Origin: Myoxocephalus aenaeus
Taxonomy: Eukaryota; Chordata; Actinopteri; Perciformes; Cottidae
Assembly: GCA_038501785.1 (NCBI GenBank)
Contig: JBAMJR010000006.1
Coordinates: forward strand, 881,501-945,500
Direction of reading: 5' to 3'
Length of the DNA: 64,000 nt
This document shows, in pieces, positions 33,201-46,999 of the stretch (position 1 is the stretch's first letter; each line of letters begins with the position of its first letter). Under the pieces are notes generated by a model. It did no database searches, was not told the DNA's origin, and was given only the letters and a program-made list of their open reading frames with translations. Position numbers and translations under genes: made by a program.

Positions 33201-34160
33201 GACTGGCGATGTCGCATGCTCATTTTTATCAACATGTCATGAAACTACATCGTCCCCAGAGAGCAGCAGAGATTCAGCCAGAGACTTTATATAAGTGCAT
33301 TTGAGATCAACTCGTAATTTTCAGCCTTGTGTTGACAAAAGCTTTGTAGGTATTCATTAATAAAGAATGGCCACAGAGTATCCAGAGGAAAAGTCACATT
33401 GTAAATGTAAAAGTTCAGTTTACTTAGAGGATTTAGATACTTAAAGCAGAATGGAAAACTTTTGCTCTCCAACAAGACAACAAAGATAAGTCTCGCTGAC
33501 GTACGGAAACAGTCATGTCTCCCATCAGCTGAAGATGAGTGTGTTGTTGTGCAGAATTTAGTGGTTATAATCATTTCTAATAAACAATCAGCTGCAACAC
33601 GTTGCATCTGGGTTTCAGTTTCCACTGTTGTACCACGCACTCTTTCAATGTCATTTGTGTTCCACCCTTCTGGCTTTGCTGTCATGTTCAGACCTGTCAG
33701 TTCGTGACACTGCAAAGTGGAGCAATAATGGGCATGTCTTGGATTAGAGAGTCCCTGTTCCTGCCCATCATAATGTTTCTGTGAAATTCAGTCTGGGTTG
33801 TTTGTTATTGACACATCATTATGCTTCAGTTCTCAGACATGCACAGCTGGTAAATAGGCCACTGCTGCGCTTTTATCAGTCATGCATGTTGTGAGAGCAG
33901 ATGAATAGATATACATTTTTCTTATACAGATTAATAATACACACACCCGTCTAGATGGGCTCCATTCATTCCTCTGATAAATGAGTTCTGCAGTAAATAG
34001 CACACAACACCGCATGTGGAAAAAAATAAAAAGGGCTTTGGGGATTCCTCGTAATGGGTGAGAGGTCTTTTCTGTCCTCAAGAGCCTTTTGAATGGACTC
34101 CAACATGGCCTTTTTTGTACATAATCACATAGACTTTGCTCCACGATCTTTTCAGCCACG
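30221..34160. other. Intergenic, with a degenerate fold-back copy at ~31751-31805
   Basis: No gene recognised. At ~31751-31805 the words TTTTGGGATACACACTTATT and GCTGAGAGTTAGAAG resemble the end of the fold-back family in strongly diverged form. Confidence 0.4.
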
Positions 34161-34162
34161 GT

Positions 34163-34270
34163 GGACACACACAGGACACACACAGGACACACATGCGCGT
34201 GCACACACACACACACACGCACGCACACGCACACACACGCACACACACGCACACACACACACGCACACAC
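34163..34270. repeat. Imperfect (CA/CG)n microsatellite
   Basis: CACA runs interspersed with CGCA and ACAGGACA units. Alternating purine-pyrimidine throughout the later part. Source of false Cys/Val or Thr/His frames. Confidence 0.95.
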
Positions 34271-35710
34271 TTCAGTGAATGGCAGCTTTCCTCACTCCAG
34301 TGAACTGCAGGGTGGACAAATGTACATACAATAATTGAGAGCTGAGTGACTGGAGACTTATACCTGCAGGCTCATGATTTATGGATGTGTTGGGAGTTGT
34401 GTTTTGAGAGTTAGAGTACTGGTCTTTGCGCTCATTACTGCATCTTTTCATATCTGCATTTTTACCTGCGTGAATGAAATACCTTGTCAAAATATATGTG
34501 TTTTTAGACTTACATCATTGTTGCACCTTGTTTAAAATGTGCAAAGCTAAATTAGCATGTTATTGATTTTCATTTAAACCATTTAACCATTTTGTCTGAC
34601 AAACAAAGCTTAATCAATAGTTGTTATATTTTTTACTTAATTATTCAACACTTTTAACTAGGCCTATACAAATGAATAAATGGATATTGATACAATAATT
34701 TTGTATCAAAAATGTGCATACAACACTTGGAGTGACAGAAGATTCAACAACAAATTGATTACTTTCTGCTACTCCTTTACTTTTCTCTGCTGCTCACTTG
34801 CCAACTACTGTAGTTTTGATGCACTCTCAATAGCGGCACAATGGTGTCACGGTGTAACAACCGACTCAGGTGTGTGGGAGGTGTGTCCTATACAACCAGC
34901 CTGTTATTTTGATTGTAAATACACTAAATATTAGTACCACTGGTTGGAAATCACAAATCAAAACATCTGTAAATCTCACGCTACTGTATCTGAGATTGGC
35001 TTTTCATTTGTATCACATGATATAATTCACAATGTTTCTGTTGAAATCAGGAGAGAAACACAATATCTGCGCTGTGTGTGAATGAAGTTTGAAGGGTGTA
35101 CAACAGAATATGGAAGAATAGCACACCAGATGCAGCTGACCTTCATTCCCTTTATCCTCATTGACTCTGCCTCCCATTAAATCCACTGATATTTTACAGT
35201 GCAGATGAAGAGTCTAAGGCTGCCTCCCTGTGTTTATTCCTGACTGCATTGTACTGGCACTTGATGATAGAGAACTGGCAGCCAATTTCATTCAAGAGGC
35301 CTTCCCTCTGGAGGGAGTCTGGCTCACCTATCTGTGTGAGTCTGATAGACTCATAAAATAGACTCATAAAATCCCCGGCTATTGGCTGGCCACCACATAC
35401 GCCCGTACATCTCAGTGTGTGTTTCTGTCTCACCAGCAGTTGAATCAAGTCATGTGTTTAGCTTTATGAATTTGCCCTGAGGAATTGTTGTTGGGAAATC
35501 AACAAATCAGTAAGCAGAGCCAGTCACCACTCGGCCACAACCATAAATACATCACAGCTCTGGATGTGCACGTGCAGATCATCACCACACACTTCCACAT
35601 TCAAAGTGGAGAATTCCAGCGAGTCAGTGAGTGCGTCACAGTTTCAGTGTGTGTGTCTGTGCTTGTCTGATGTGAATTAACAGCTTCAGTCATGTTCTCG
35701 CCATCCCTGC
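34271..35710. other. Intergenic, no gene seen
   Basis: No coding exon or recognised repeat, other than a short duplication TAGACTCATAAAA at ~35345-35370. Confidence 0.5.
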
Positions 35711-35711
35711 C

Positions 35712-35713
<2 letters not shown>

Positions 35714-35764
<51 letters not shown>
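35714..35764. repeat. (TC)n microsatellite
   Basis: A perfect CT run of about 25 units. Confidence 0.97.
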
Positions 35765-35765
<1 letters not shown>

Positions 35766-36111
35766 GTTTCTTTATCTTACCATATGGCAGGGTCTTAGTT
35801 TGTGTTGGTTGTGTGTTTAAGGCTACTCTTAATGGGCAAACATGCTCCGCTTTCTTGAGTAAAGTTGTGCTACTTTGTCAGAGCTCCTGGGTTGACCCTC
35901 ACACACACTCTACCACATGTCCAAGCACACACCTCAATCAACTCAAACACAATGTTTGTCCAGTCAATATCAATATCCTTATCATGACAATGGATCACAT
36001 TACTACGTTATGTGAAAGAAGCTGCTTAGTGATGGACTTTCAGAGAATAATCACCTCTACAAAGTTTGTTAGCATTTTTCAGCTCATTGTTTAGATGTGT
36101 GATTCACTTAC

Positions 36112-36240
36112 GATCAGAATCAGAATCAGCTTTATTGACCACGTGTGTGTATCCATACATGGAATTTGACGCCGGTTACACATTGCTCTCGTCGTACATA
36201 TGTACATATGATATACAATAAACAAGGTAAATATAAAAAA
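36112..36240. mobile_element. Interspersed repeat tail (LINE-like)
   Basis: Reads GATCAGAATCAGAATCAGCT then TTATTGACCA and GGAATTTGACGCCGGTT, ending in an A-rich stretch. From memory this is a very common teleost repeat end, probably derived from a non-LTR retrotransposon. Family assignment is uncertain. Confidence 0.55.
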
Positions 36241-39200
36241 AGACATTAAATACAACAGAGTTGAACACAGAAACTAAGCATCAACATTAACATTTAACTA
36301 GTATGTACAATATAAATATATATCAAATAATATATATGAACATCTCTCTCACCGCTTCCATCAATGTAGCCGCAGCAGGAAGCTGTTTTCAGTGAAAAAC
36401 CCCGTCGTACACTACCTGCTCAGCACCAACGGTTATCTGGTGAACATCAGTGCACCGGGAACATGTTCCTTCATCAGAATGAACATGAGCACTGTTGTTT
36501 GTTTTGTTGATCCCATATACACCATCTCTAAATACTCACTAGTGCACCACATGTGTATTAACCCACTGAAAATAGTCCCAAACAGAACTACTTCCTATGT
36601 TTGAGTACCATTTGCAAAAAATGGCAGGGCCTTGCTGTTCAAGGAAATTACCATGCATTTTACAATATTTATACTGTATAAATGTATTCATACTAAATGT
36701 CTTCAGTATTACAAAGTGGGCTTGTTGAGGCTGAGTGTCACAAACAGGATATAAAAGTCAGAAAGTATCAAGTGAAGGACAAATGTTGTTGGTTTTGGTC
36801 TTTTTATGGTATTTGTTGGCAGTAGGAAAATACAGAATAACATATAGAATAACAGCCTTATCACTTAACTGCCATACTCCTTTAGGCCCAAGCCCTCTTT
36901 TTCGAAAGAAAGAAAATAATCTTGTTTTTAAAATACGGAAACTTAGTTATCTCTGCAACCACAGGGTTGATTAACTTCATTTAAATTGTTACAATACTGT
37001 AACCCTTGTGAGAGGAGACCAATGGTTAAAAAAAAAAGTAGCCGCTAAGTTTAAGTACTTACGTAAACTCCGTGAATTTCCCACGGCGACCGTAATGTTT
37101 CACTAAACCCTTGATAAGTATTCCTTACAACGTCGGATTTCACTAAAAGACACATCACCGTAACCGCACAGGCTTGTGGGAGTCGAACAAAGCGATACAA
37201 ATAATTAATTTCCCCCTATTAGTACCTGTAAAGTCCCAAAACGGCCGGAGTTTTTGTCTTTTCTTTTTTGGCGGACGTCTATGAGTCCTGAAGCCTTCCT
37301 GGTCCTCCCTCATTTCTGAAACCGTGTCATACAGCACATGCGGAAGTTGCAGAACATTTTAATACCCAGCATGCCTGAATCGGACACTGTTTTGGCAAAA
37401 AATACGTAATTTTTCCATTTTTGAACCGAACGACACTGAATATCCTTCCTAACATGCCAATGCTTTGTTGGATTGTGATTTTTGTTTCATTCTTTAGGTC
37501 CTAATCTTTCCAAAAAGGTGCCTTATTAGTATGTGGGTTGTTGTTAAGGCCCTGAACCATACAGTTTGAAAAACTCGAGGAGGCATTTTTGGGGAATCTT
37601 GCTCATATCATGCTGGATGTTCATAGTTATGATCAAAATATGGTATAAAAGTGATTTAAAAAATAAAATAAAAACCTCGCTGTAACAAGTCCTCCAGACA
37701 GAGGTCTGCCCAGCAGAGATAATGACAAAGACAGAAACAGAGAAAGCTGGGCCTCTCAAGAGCGACATTTTGTAAACTTTGAAGCTCTGAGTCTGTATAT
37801 ACAAGCCTGTGGAACCGTCCTGATGTGTGTACCGGCTTGCTGGTCTGTTACTGACATTGGTGGGCTCTCGTGGTGTGTTGTCTTTGTGTCGGGATCCTGG
37901 GCCTGGCACCCATCACACACAGGAAACAGGCCCTGGCCCTGAGCTCCACATTAAACACACAGGAAATACACACAGGAAACCGTGTCTCAACCCCTTGTGC
38001 ATAGCTCACACACACTCCTCCGTTCCTGTATGCCTCTCCTCCAGATCCCAGAGGAGGGCTGGCCGCCAAAGCCCTGCTGCACACTCAGCTGACAACCTGT
38101 CTAATTTCTTTGCAGTGTGTACAGTCTGCCGTTCACCCTCCGACCCCCTTACTCCACATCCTCCACAGCCCCCGCTCCAGACTCAGACCTACCATGAGCC
38201 CAGCAGCAGAATCTGGTTTTTAGAAGGCAGGAGTCAGACCAGAGTTCACCATTCTTTCTGTAAAATGCTTCATGAATGCACTATCATTGTATTAATATTG
38301 TTACAAAACCACACTTATGAATAATACACCTTGCTGTGAACTGGAAATTCGTCTCACAATATGAGAAGGTTTGTGCACTACTAGTGACTTTGCAGTCTAT
38401 TTAGAGTGTTAAAATCTTTACAGCTCAAAATTGAACTCCCTTGGATTACCCCCTCGTGTTCTCTCACATGTCTTTCTCCTGGACCCTCCACAACCTCGGG
38501 GAACCTCACACTCATATTTCCACTGCGGGATACATGCCAGTCTATTTACTTTAAAGCACGTAGAAGGGGAAATGTTAAAAGAGTCATAATTCTGTAAACT
38601 GTCCAAACATTAAATAGCAAAGTTGATCTTATATTTGTGTTACTATCGTGCCTGGTGATAAATTTGCCTGGTGAAACTTTGCCAAAGTCACATTGACCCG
38701 AGCTGCTTAATTCACAAAGATCTGTCCGAGTTAATAAAAAGAACCATGAAAAAGTCAATCATACAAATACCCGAACAATGAGTCTTTCTTTCTCCTCTGC
38801 CCTCCCCCTATGCAAGCTCCAGCCACCATTAAGTCCTGAGAGACGAGATAATGAAGACTCTATCTGTTTACTGTTGATTAATCAATGTCACGTTTAGCTC
38901 TGCTGCTTTGGGTCAGCTCTCCTGCTTAGAAATATCTGTTTCACTCTGGTGCCAAAAGCCCAAGGCAGTTATTATGACTCTTCATCAAACCGGGATAAAA
39001 GCATTGTCTTTTGTTTTCTTCTAGAACCAATGTAGCCTATTCACATTGTTTTTCGGGATTTTGATTTATTATCTTTACGAAAACCCCACAAACTCTGTTA
39101 AATTGTATTTTCAGTCAGTCATTACCTGAAGGCAGTGGGGTCCAAACTTTATTTCAAACTATCTGGATCCTTACTTTGAATATACACATTGAGAGCCTTG

Positions 39201-39365
39201 AGTTAACTTTGTGAATATATCCAACTATAACCAATACTGATGTAAAAAAAAACATTGTTGACTACGAAGTGATTCTGTTAGTCCTGTGATTAGTGAGTGA
39301 CCTCTGAATTAAAACAAAGGCACAGCATGAACATCAGAGCAGTCTTCCACTAAAGAGGACTTAGC
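36241..39365. other. Intergenic, with a CpG-containing segment at ~37050-37410
   Basis: No supported gene. A 165-codon open frame at 37827-38324 has Pro/His/Ser-rich composition and no domain, and I do not regard it as coding. The segment at ~37050-37410 has clustered CpGs, unlike its surroundings (see findings). Confidence 0.45.
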
Positions 39366-39620
39366 CAGTGGTGAAAAGTAACTAAATACATTTACTCAAC
39401 ATAGTGATGTAAATATGAATGCACTCAATAATAAGTACTGTATGTACTTTTAAATGTGGGACTTTAAGTATATTTTAGTACTACTACTTTTTTACTTAAT
39501 AGAATATTTATCCATCAACTTTTACCTTCCATTACAGTATAGTAATATAGTATAGTAATAATAATAATAATACCTGTAATGGTAATAATAATCATACGCA
39601 AACCGGAAGAGTCTATCTTT
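39366..39620. mobile_element. Degenerate fish repeat ending in an (AAT)n tract
   Basis: Begins CAGTGGTGAAAAGTAACTAA then ATACATTTACTC. It contains many ACTTTTA/TACTAC words and ends near (AAT)n at ~39555-39595. It resembles, from memory, the teleost hAT-like element starting AGTGGTGGAAAGTAACTAAG. No target duplication could be assigned. Confidence 0.55.
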
Positions 39621-42600
39621 ACATTTTGACTTCCAAAACAATGCTCATGCTCGTGAGATCAAGATCATCTTGACATGTTCCCATGAGGTTGTGCTGCTCA
39701 TGGGAGCATTATGGGTTTTGTCCACAGGGACCGCCAAAATTAACACAAAATGAAAGTTCCTTGTAGTAGTTATAAGTAAAATATCTAAGTTGTTCTTCCA
39801 CCATTTCCCTCAACTAACTGTTTTTGATTTAATTGAACGAGAGGAATGTATTGACGTCAAGGGGCCTCTTCATTCCCAAAGACCAAAGCATATGCTGAAT
39901 GTTATGATGCCGGTGACGTTACAATCATTCACCAGCAATTACCAATGACAAAATGTTCATTACTCTTTAAAAAATCTTATTTGTTCAACGGTTCATCAAC
40001 TAATTAAATAAGAGGGAGCGCTTCAGTTTAAATGTGAACCTCACTTCCATCCCATTCCTCAGCTGAGTCCTGTTTCAAGGGCCTGTCCACCATCTGGTTC
40101 ACATGTCTGAGTTTCCAAGATGGAGCCATCCATCAGTGAGACTGAGGTCTCCTTAATGTTTGCTCTCTCTTTCCTGTATTTTATGATCTCTGTTGGCGTT
40201 TCTGTCTTCAACTCTGTCTGGGTTTCTTTCCCTGCTCTTTCTCTAACCCTCTTGAACATATACACAGGCGAACAGATACAATGAGCACATTAAATGTAGC
40301 ACAGCTACTGGGGTAAAAGTTCATTTCCTGGGGTTAACACAAGAGAAATAATACAAACCAGAGTAACAATACATGTCTCACAAACGACATTACTATATTT
40401 GATTTAACATTGACAATGTGTGGAAATATGTGCTGAGGCTAAGATCTTACATTCAGCATTAATGAACCATATGAGAGAATTTTGAGGCCAAGCAAACATC
40501 AGACTACATCCTGTTTGTGATCAGAGATGGGGAGAGACACACGGACAGCACAGAGCCTCCGAGTGATAAAGTGTGATAGATAGGGGAACGAGACAGAGTC
40601 ACGGTCATGTTTGAGAAAGACAGGAGCTGCCTTTGATTCCTTTGAGCTTTAAATGAAAAGATGGATTAGGAGTTTCATCTTAAGGAGAGCCAGTGGGCTG
40701 TTCATATATCCTGGTGACACTTTGAGCTGTGACTTAATTGAAAACCGACTCCTGGAGTTTCAGCCTGTTCTGCCCTCCATCAGCCCCGTGAGGTAGAGTG
40801 ACCTCTCTCTCCAACCTCTGGTGACCTGGTGTCGGGACCAGAGTGCCTGATTGATACTCACCTGGTTTTCATTACTTATCAATCAAAACACCTCTCGCAT
40901 CAGCTGCCATCATTGCATCAAATGCAAAGTTAGACTGAAATGTTAGGTGGGTTATATTCTTTGAATTTCAAACAGAAATAGTAGATGTCAAGAAAGCCTA
41001 CATGTAACTTAATACACGTGACAGCCTGTATATTCCTCTTTGAGCACCGTCAGGAAGCCTGTGTGTATAACCCCACTGTTTTAGTGACCTGGTGAGGAAA
41101 ATCAGATAAATGACAGGTTAGCTCTACGTAAAAAGCTCATCATCTGTGCCTGTATTCTGTTACTCGGCGCTGACTTACCTGACATGTGTTCAGAGAGCAG
41201 GATCCAGATGGACGCACGACACATATGAATAGGAATGGTCATGAGGATCTCTATTACACACAAGCACCACACACACACTAGCACATCCATGCATCTCTGT
41301 GGTAATCATCTAAGCTGCATCGGAAAAGTAGCAAGGGAGAGGTTCACATTTTTCCATTTCGGAAAGTGTTTCTGAAATGTGCAGTGTGTTTTGTGGGAAT
41401 AAGGGATGCTAATTGGGCCCTACACTTACTGATAGAGCATGTCCAGAGGCACACTCTCACCTGCTACTCTATGTAAAGTTATTCTGCACAGCATCTCAGT
41501 CCAAAGTGATCGCTCCCTCTCTCAAGGTCTAACCTGGCTGATGTCCATGAGCTTAATGATCCAAAAAGTAAACAGCCCTCACAGGACCATTACACCCTCA
41601 CGGCACTCTCAGTTTACACCTACACAACATGACCTGTTAAAATCACTCACCCCAAGTATATTCAACCTAACCCTCATCAACCTAATGTATTCTAAAGCCA
41701 CCATCCTAATTAAATGTATCCCAACAGAACACTGTAAACGCCCCTGGAGAGCAGAGAGAGCAGAGAGAAATTATGGCCTCACTGCACACCTCATATCATA
41801 TATGTAAACTTTAGTTCTGGTAACTACAAGAGGACACCTTTGGGAAACCCAGGTGTGTGCTACGTATGTGCGTATCTGTAGAAAAGAACCCCATGTTTTC
41901 ATGTTCACCGTCTGTATCTGATCCTGTGCCCAGACTCACTGGGTCACTTAGTGCTCACATAGTGTCAAAGAGAATGTGTCAGCTTGTGTTCTCTCATTAG
42001 TAACATGAGGTTGCTGAGGTAGAAGAATATATCTTTATCTTTAAAATGACATCTTCTAACAGGTAAATTTACTGGAGATATTTTGTACGTGTTATTTCAA
42101 CAATGTGTTTAGCTTATTGTTACTCTATTTGTACGTCACTTTGCAGAATGATGAACATCCATTCTGCAGGTGAAATATTACTTTGTGCTCACTTTTAATT
42201 AAGAGTAACTGCAAATAGTGTTTTTAAGCTGTACTCTAGTCTAAATGATGCAACTATGCTGTGAAGAAACAGCAATGCTGGTGTTAGTATTGAAATGTCT
42301 TACTAAATTGATACAAATCAGCATTTCATGACACGCGCTATCTAATATATCAGCCCTAATCTTGCAATTTTGAGAGTCGACAGATTGGGACTAGTCTACG
42401 TCATGAAATAAATGTAAACATAAAATGTTAATGCCCCTAATCAGACCCTCCCTCCTCCCCACAGCATCTATCTATCGTCTGGCTGGCACTCAGATGAAGT
42501 GTCTCACAGCGGTGGAGAGTGAGGTCTAGGGAACTCGGGGTGTAATTCTTGTCTCATTTGTGGGATGATGCACATGCCATATTGCTTTTTTTCTAACCTA

Positions 42601-44200
42601 CGAAAGTGTCCGTTGTCTCATCTCTCAGTCCCTTGCTCACTTTATTTAATTTGTCTAAATGATGCAGTGAGTGGGTTTAAACCAGGGGTGAAGTTAAACT
42701 TTAAATGTAAGTTTAACATGGGAATGGAGTAAGGGACCAATTTTGTGAAATTACAAGTCTGGAAGCCAATCGTGGTGTAATATGCAGACTACATCTACAT
42801 ACACTGAGACATCTTGTGTCCAGCAGTTTTTAAATTAAAAAGTTTAGCATATCTATAGAATATGGAAAATAATGAGTAATGTTATTTAAATAATTTTAAC
42901 AAGGTAAATTCACTTTTTTGTGGGAAAACCAAATCAGACACAATTTATCATCTAAAACTGAGTAATTTATAATTTTTAAAACATGTCTGGAAGGGATCTT
43001 AAGTCACTTCTACGAGTCTGTTGAGACATCGTTTCAATGACAGAGAGGAGTGACAAATACAAGCGATCTGTGCGAACAGGGACAAATCACACTGAACTTA
43101 CAATATGTTGCTGGATGGAGTCAGGTCACGTTGGGCCCTCGGGCGAGGCTGACCTCTGGGTTAACTACTCAGCAAAGTGCTGTAGGTCATAAAACTAAAC
43201 GCGCGAGAAGAGGACCATTAATGAGGAGCGCTCATTGTGAGTGCGTAGGACTGGAGCTGTGATGAGGGGCATCTCTCAGCCGAAGGCCCTTCCTGTTGCA
43301 TCGTCTCCTATAAGGAACAGGACGGGGCCCCAGTGGATCCAGCTGTCATACAAAGTGCAACCACTGTCCAACTGTGGCCTGATGGGATCTGTTTTGTCAA
43401 TTAGTTTAATCATCGCAAAACAAGCAACAGTCAGATGTTAAATCATATAATCATAATCATCAATTATAATCATATAATTCCTAAAACATTTTATAGCCGG
43501 TCTTTTCAAAAGTTATCACGAAAATATCTCAAACATCTATTTGAATATTCTGGCTGGCAGTCTTCATATTAAATGAAGTAGCTCACGAGAGAGTCCTATT
43601 TTATATGTATAAACAGTGAAGTCATCTGATCTTGACTTCTGAAGGCAGGTACTGGCTAGCGAAGCAGGTTTGAGTGTCTCACTGGTAAGTAAGTATTGAA
43701 GCTGCTGATTTAAAAAGCAGGAAAAACCTCTTTGATTCCTGTCACATCCTCTGGGCTGAGCCCGGGGCCTTGAAGCCTGTTGTGGTATGTGGTGGGTGTG
43801 ATGGCGGCGGGTCCCCTGGGAAATATTGTGTTACACTGCTGGTTTTTAGTTTATAAATACAATTCAGGATCCTCTACTGCAAGTATTTTTTTTTTATCAG
43901 TGGATAAGGCAGTGGTTTTAAAAGTATTGATGTCACTATTATAATCATTGTAATCATGACGTAAAACTGAGATGTAAAAAAATACTGAACTGCTCCATAC
44001 ATTTCCTTCCTTTAAGTGGGCCTGTGTTATTAATTTGTTGTGATCGTTTTGACATCACACATCATAGCACAAAGTGATGCTTTTGGATACATAAGCCATC
44101 TGAGCAGAAACAACAAATTCATTTCCAATGGCAGAAGTGTAAACCCAAATCATTTTAATGATAAGCATGTAATTCAAATAATGATAAAAATGACTTGAAC
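39621..44200. other. Intergenic, no gene seen
   Basis: No exon, RNA gene or bounded repeat recognised. Local AT-rich microsatellite-like words occur at ~43440-43490. Confidence 0.45.
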
Positions 44201-44209
44201 ACCAGAAAT

Positions 44210-44640
44210 CATTGCTTTAGGCTTTACTTTTGCTTAAAAGTGCTATATTATACAAGATCAGGAGCCTTTTGATTGCATCTCAGCGTCTCTCAACACATCG
44301 ACGGCTGAGCCGGCGGCTAGCAGCTAACGGTGAACTTGAAGGGGAACCGGACGGTAGATACTACGCCTCTGCGATGACACTGTCGGGACAACAATATCAC
44401 CTGTAACCGCAGTATGAGATCAGTGGCGGCCAGACAACCAAAAAGAGCACGCTCACATGCACGAACATCACGCGCGGACAGCCTGGCTATGTCAACAAAG
44501 CACAGAGGAGCTCAGATAATAACACACACAGACGGAGAGAAACTTCATTCTCTGCTCAGGTACACATTATTTCATGTCATAGAAAATAGTTGTTTGCTGC
44601 TATATTATTGCTCTGAATCCTGTAAATTGCACCTTTGAAG
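44210..44640. mobile_element. Probable interspersed repeat, CpG-containing
   Basis: A CpG-containing block with GGCTAGCAGCTAACGGTGAA and GAGAGAAACTTCATTCTCTG then CTCAGGTA. It ends TGAATCCTGTAAATTGCACC. From memory these words occur together in teleost repeats. Ends and target duplication were not resolved. Confidence 0.4.
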
Positions 44641-46289
44641 TGATGTTTGGGGGGCTATCAAAGATTTGTCTACACAACTTTAAAACTCCTTAATGCACTG
44701 GTGTCTGCTTAGAGGGAGGAATGTTTTAATTACTCTGTTATTGACTTAATCTTCACATCATGAATCCAAATATGACCATTTTTTTCACGAAATAAAACAT
44801 TTTCCATTTCCCAGTTGGAGGTTGGTATTCTTTTGGGTTTGAGTGGTACTGCAGGCTCCAGAGCAGAAAGGGAGAGAGAGGAGTGCCGCACCTCCACACT
44901 GACAGGCCTTGCTTTGTGTGGAGGGCCGTTTCCTGCATTCACAGGAAACGCTCATATTGGAAACAGATTTTCTCTGACAGTTGATTTGAGCCAAAGCCCG
45001 GCTGAAACCACTCTCAGCTGCTCCAGCTTGCGCACAGAAAAAGGAGGACGAAATTGAGGGAGGGGGCAGCTTTGAAACTCATCTCCCTCATCTTACAGTG
45101 TGTGGGGTATTTCCTCCATTATTTTTTCTGCTTTTACGACCACATATTTTCCTTCTCCCTCTCTTTCTTTCACTCTCCTCACCAAGTTGTTGCTTTTTCC
45201 TCCTCGTGCAGAGCTCATGTTTCACTGCTGAGTGCTGTTTGGTTTTTCAAATGTCAACACAGGAGCCTGCCTGGGCGGAGGAGTTTCCCCGTCCTAAGCA
45301 GCGCAGTGAGGGTCCATGCGGAGCCCTGGTCAGATGGAACTGCCAGGGCCCAAACATAAATACAGCATGCGACACACCATCACAGCCCGCCTTTAAAGCC
45401 TCAAACAGAGAAAGTTAACATCGGAGCGTCGCAGTGCAAGCAGCCTGTCATCTATTGGGTATATAAAACTGTCAGGAGAAACCAACTGACCCCGGACTCA
45501 ACCCAAACAGTCTCTCTGCTGTATGCAGCATGTGGAAACACACATGCTGGGAATATGCACATGCAGGAACATGGGTACATTCTTATATACAGATCATCAA
45601 AATAAATGACTACAATGTGTTGTTTGGATCTGAAAGAACTAAGAAAGTATTATGCATTTGTTGTCTGGTTTTGCTGTAAAGACAATGCATGATTAGAACA
45701 CCCTAATGTGAGAAAGACAGATATGGTTGTGTCTTTGTTGATGCAGCAAATGACGACTCAGTGGCCATCCTACCAGAACAGCTGCGTAAGTCTGTCCAGG
45801 CATCACCCGGTAGCCATTCCTCATGGGTGCTGTAGCCTGGATTACCATGGTGATAACCCTAAGGTCAAGGGAAGTGTGCCAGGGCGGGACCCCCCACACT
45901 GCAGGCAGGGACCCCAGGGGCCACACGGTTACCTCCGAGGAGAATATTGTTTACTTCATGTCATTGCAAAGTGGTCAAATGGACCATGCAGACAACAAAC
46001 TTCAACAAGAAGTCTGCAATAATGTATACTGTCACAAGTTGGTATAGTGCAGCTATCATCGGCTAAAACTGAATTGTTGAAATTTGCTGAAGGAAAATGT
46101 TTTTATAAACATTTCAATTAAATCTATATTGTCTGCATCAACAGGTAATTCCTGTCAATTTAATGGACGATGTAATGGTCTGCTCAGCCCTATCCCCTTA
46201 AGTTAGTCTTGCTTCTTAACTTAACTTAGCTTTTCATTCTCTCAACAGTGGAAGACAACCAGGGCTAGATTCGGATTTGGCTGGTCTAT
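44641..46289. other. Intergenic, no gene seen
   Basis: No supported gene. A GC-richer, repeat-free stretch lies at ~45730-45960, with short overlapping frames on both strands. Confidence 0.45.
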
Positions 46290-46372
46290 GATGGTCTATG
46301 AAAAAAAGAAACAAATAATGTAATGTTCTTATTGAACATTACATTATTTGTTCCTTTTTTTCATAGACCATC
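46290..46372. repeat. Long hairpin, 39-bp arms, 5-nt loop
   Basis: Arms 46290-46328 and 46334-46372 are reverse complements with one mismatch (38 of 39), around TTATT. The left arm begins GATGGTCTATGAAAAAAAG and is preceded by a direct partial copy of TGGTCTATGA. Confidence 0.95.
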
Positions 46373-46955
46373 TGGCAATCAGAAAACCCATTGGCATGAA
46401 TTTTAGGAAAAAGGTCATTATCCCCACCAGCTCATGCTCCATTTAAATCAAAGAAACAGCATTGCTCTTTTATAACAGTGCAGTCAGTTGGGGTTTGTAA
46501 TGTTGCTGCTGTGGTCCATCCTTGAGGATTTCCCATCATTTCCTCTTGGTCTTGTACTTCTCTATCATTAATCCTCGCCTCAGTGATGATCCTTTTTCTT
46601 TTCAGTTCAGCCCTCATCTCTCATGCAGTGTGCTGGTTTGGCTGACTTACTAGCTTTTGTCCTGCCGTGCTGACGGGCCAGTCCTCATCTCACCTTCCAG
46701 GTGTTCTCAATGAGCCATAGGTATCCTAGCAACCTGGCAGTGAGCTGCATCTTGGGGAGCCAAGGCAGATGTGGGCGCTCAGTCCACTCCATCAGAATCA
46801 CTGAATCCATTTAAAACAACTCTTCCCGTTGGATCCAGGGGTTTTCCCACCAGGTTATATAACTGCATTCATGCTTTAATTGTGGCACAATCTTGACAAT
46901 CAACCTCATGCAGCGATGCACACACACACAATAACCAACTGAGGACAGGGATAGA

Positions 46956-46999
46956 GCATCTGCTCTAGGCATCTGCTCTAGGCTAGGCATCTGCTCTAG
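46956..46999. repeat. 13-bp tandem repeat, three copies
   Basis: GCATCTGCTCTAG occurs at 46956-46968, 46969-46981 and 46987-46999. A 5-bp GCTAG separates the last two. Confidence 0.9.

Noticed and set aside
37827..38324. 165-codon plus-strand open frame
   Set aside because: Pro/His/Ser/Thr-rich, no domain, repeated ACACAGGAAA words in the DNA, and no splice or promoter context. Likely chance.
46290..46372. Conserved microRNA precursor
   Set aside because: Arms are too perfect and the loop too short, A/T-rich low-complexity stem, and no known mature microRNA sequence recognised. Kept only as a hairpin.
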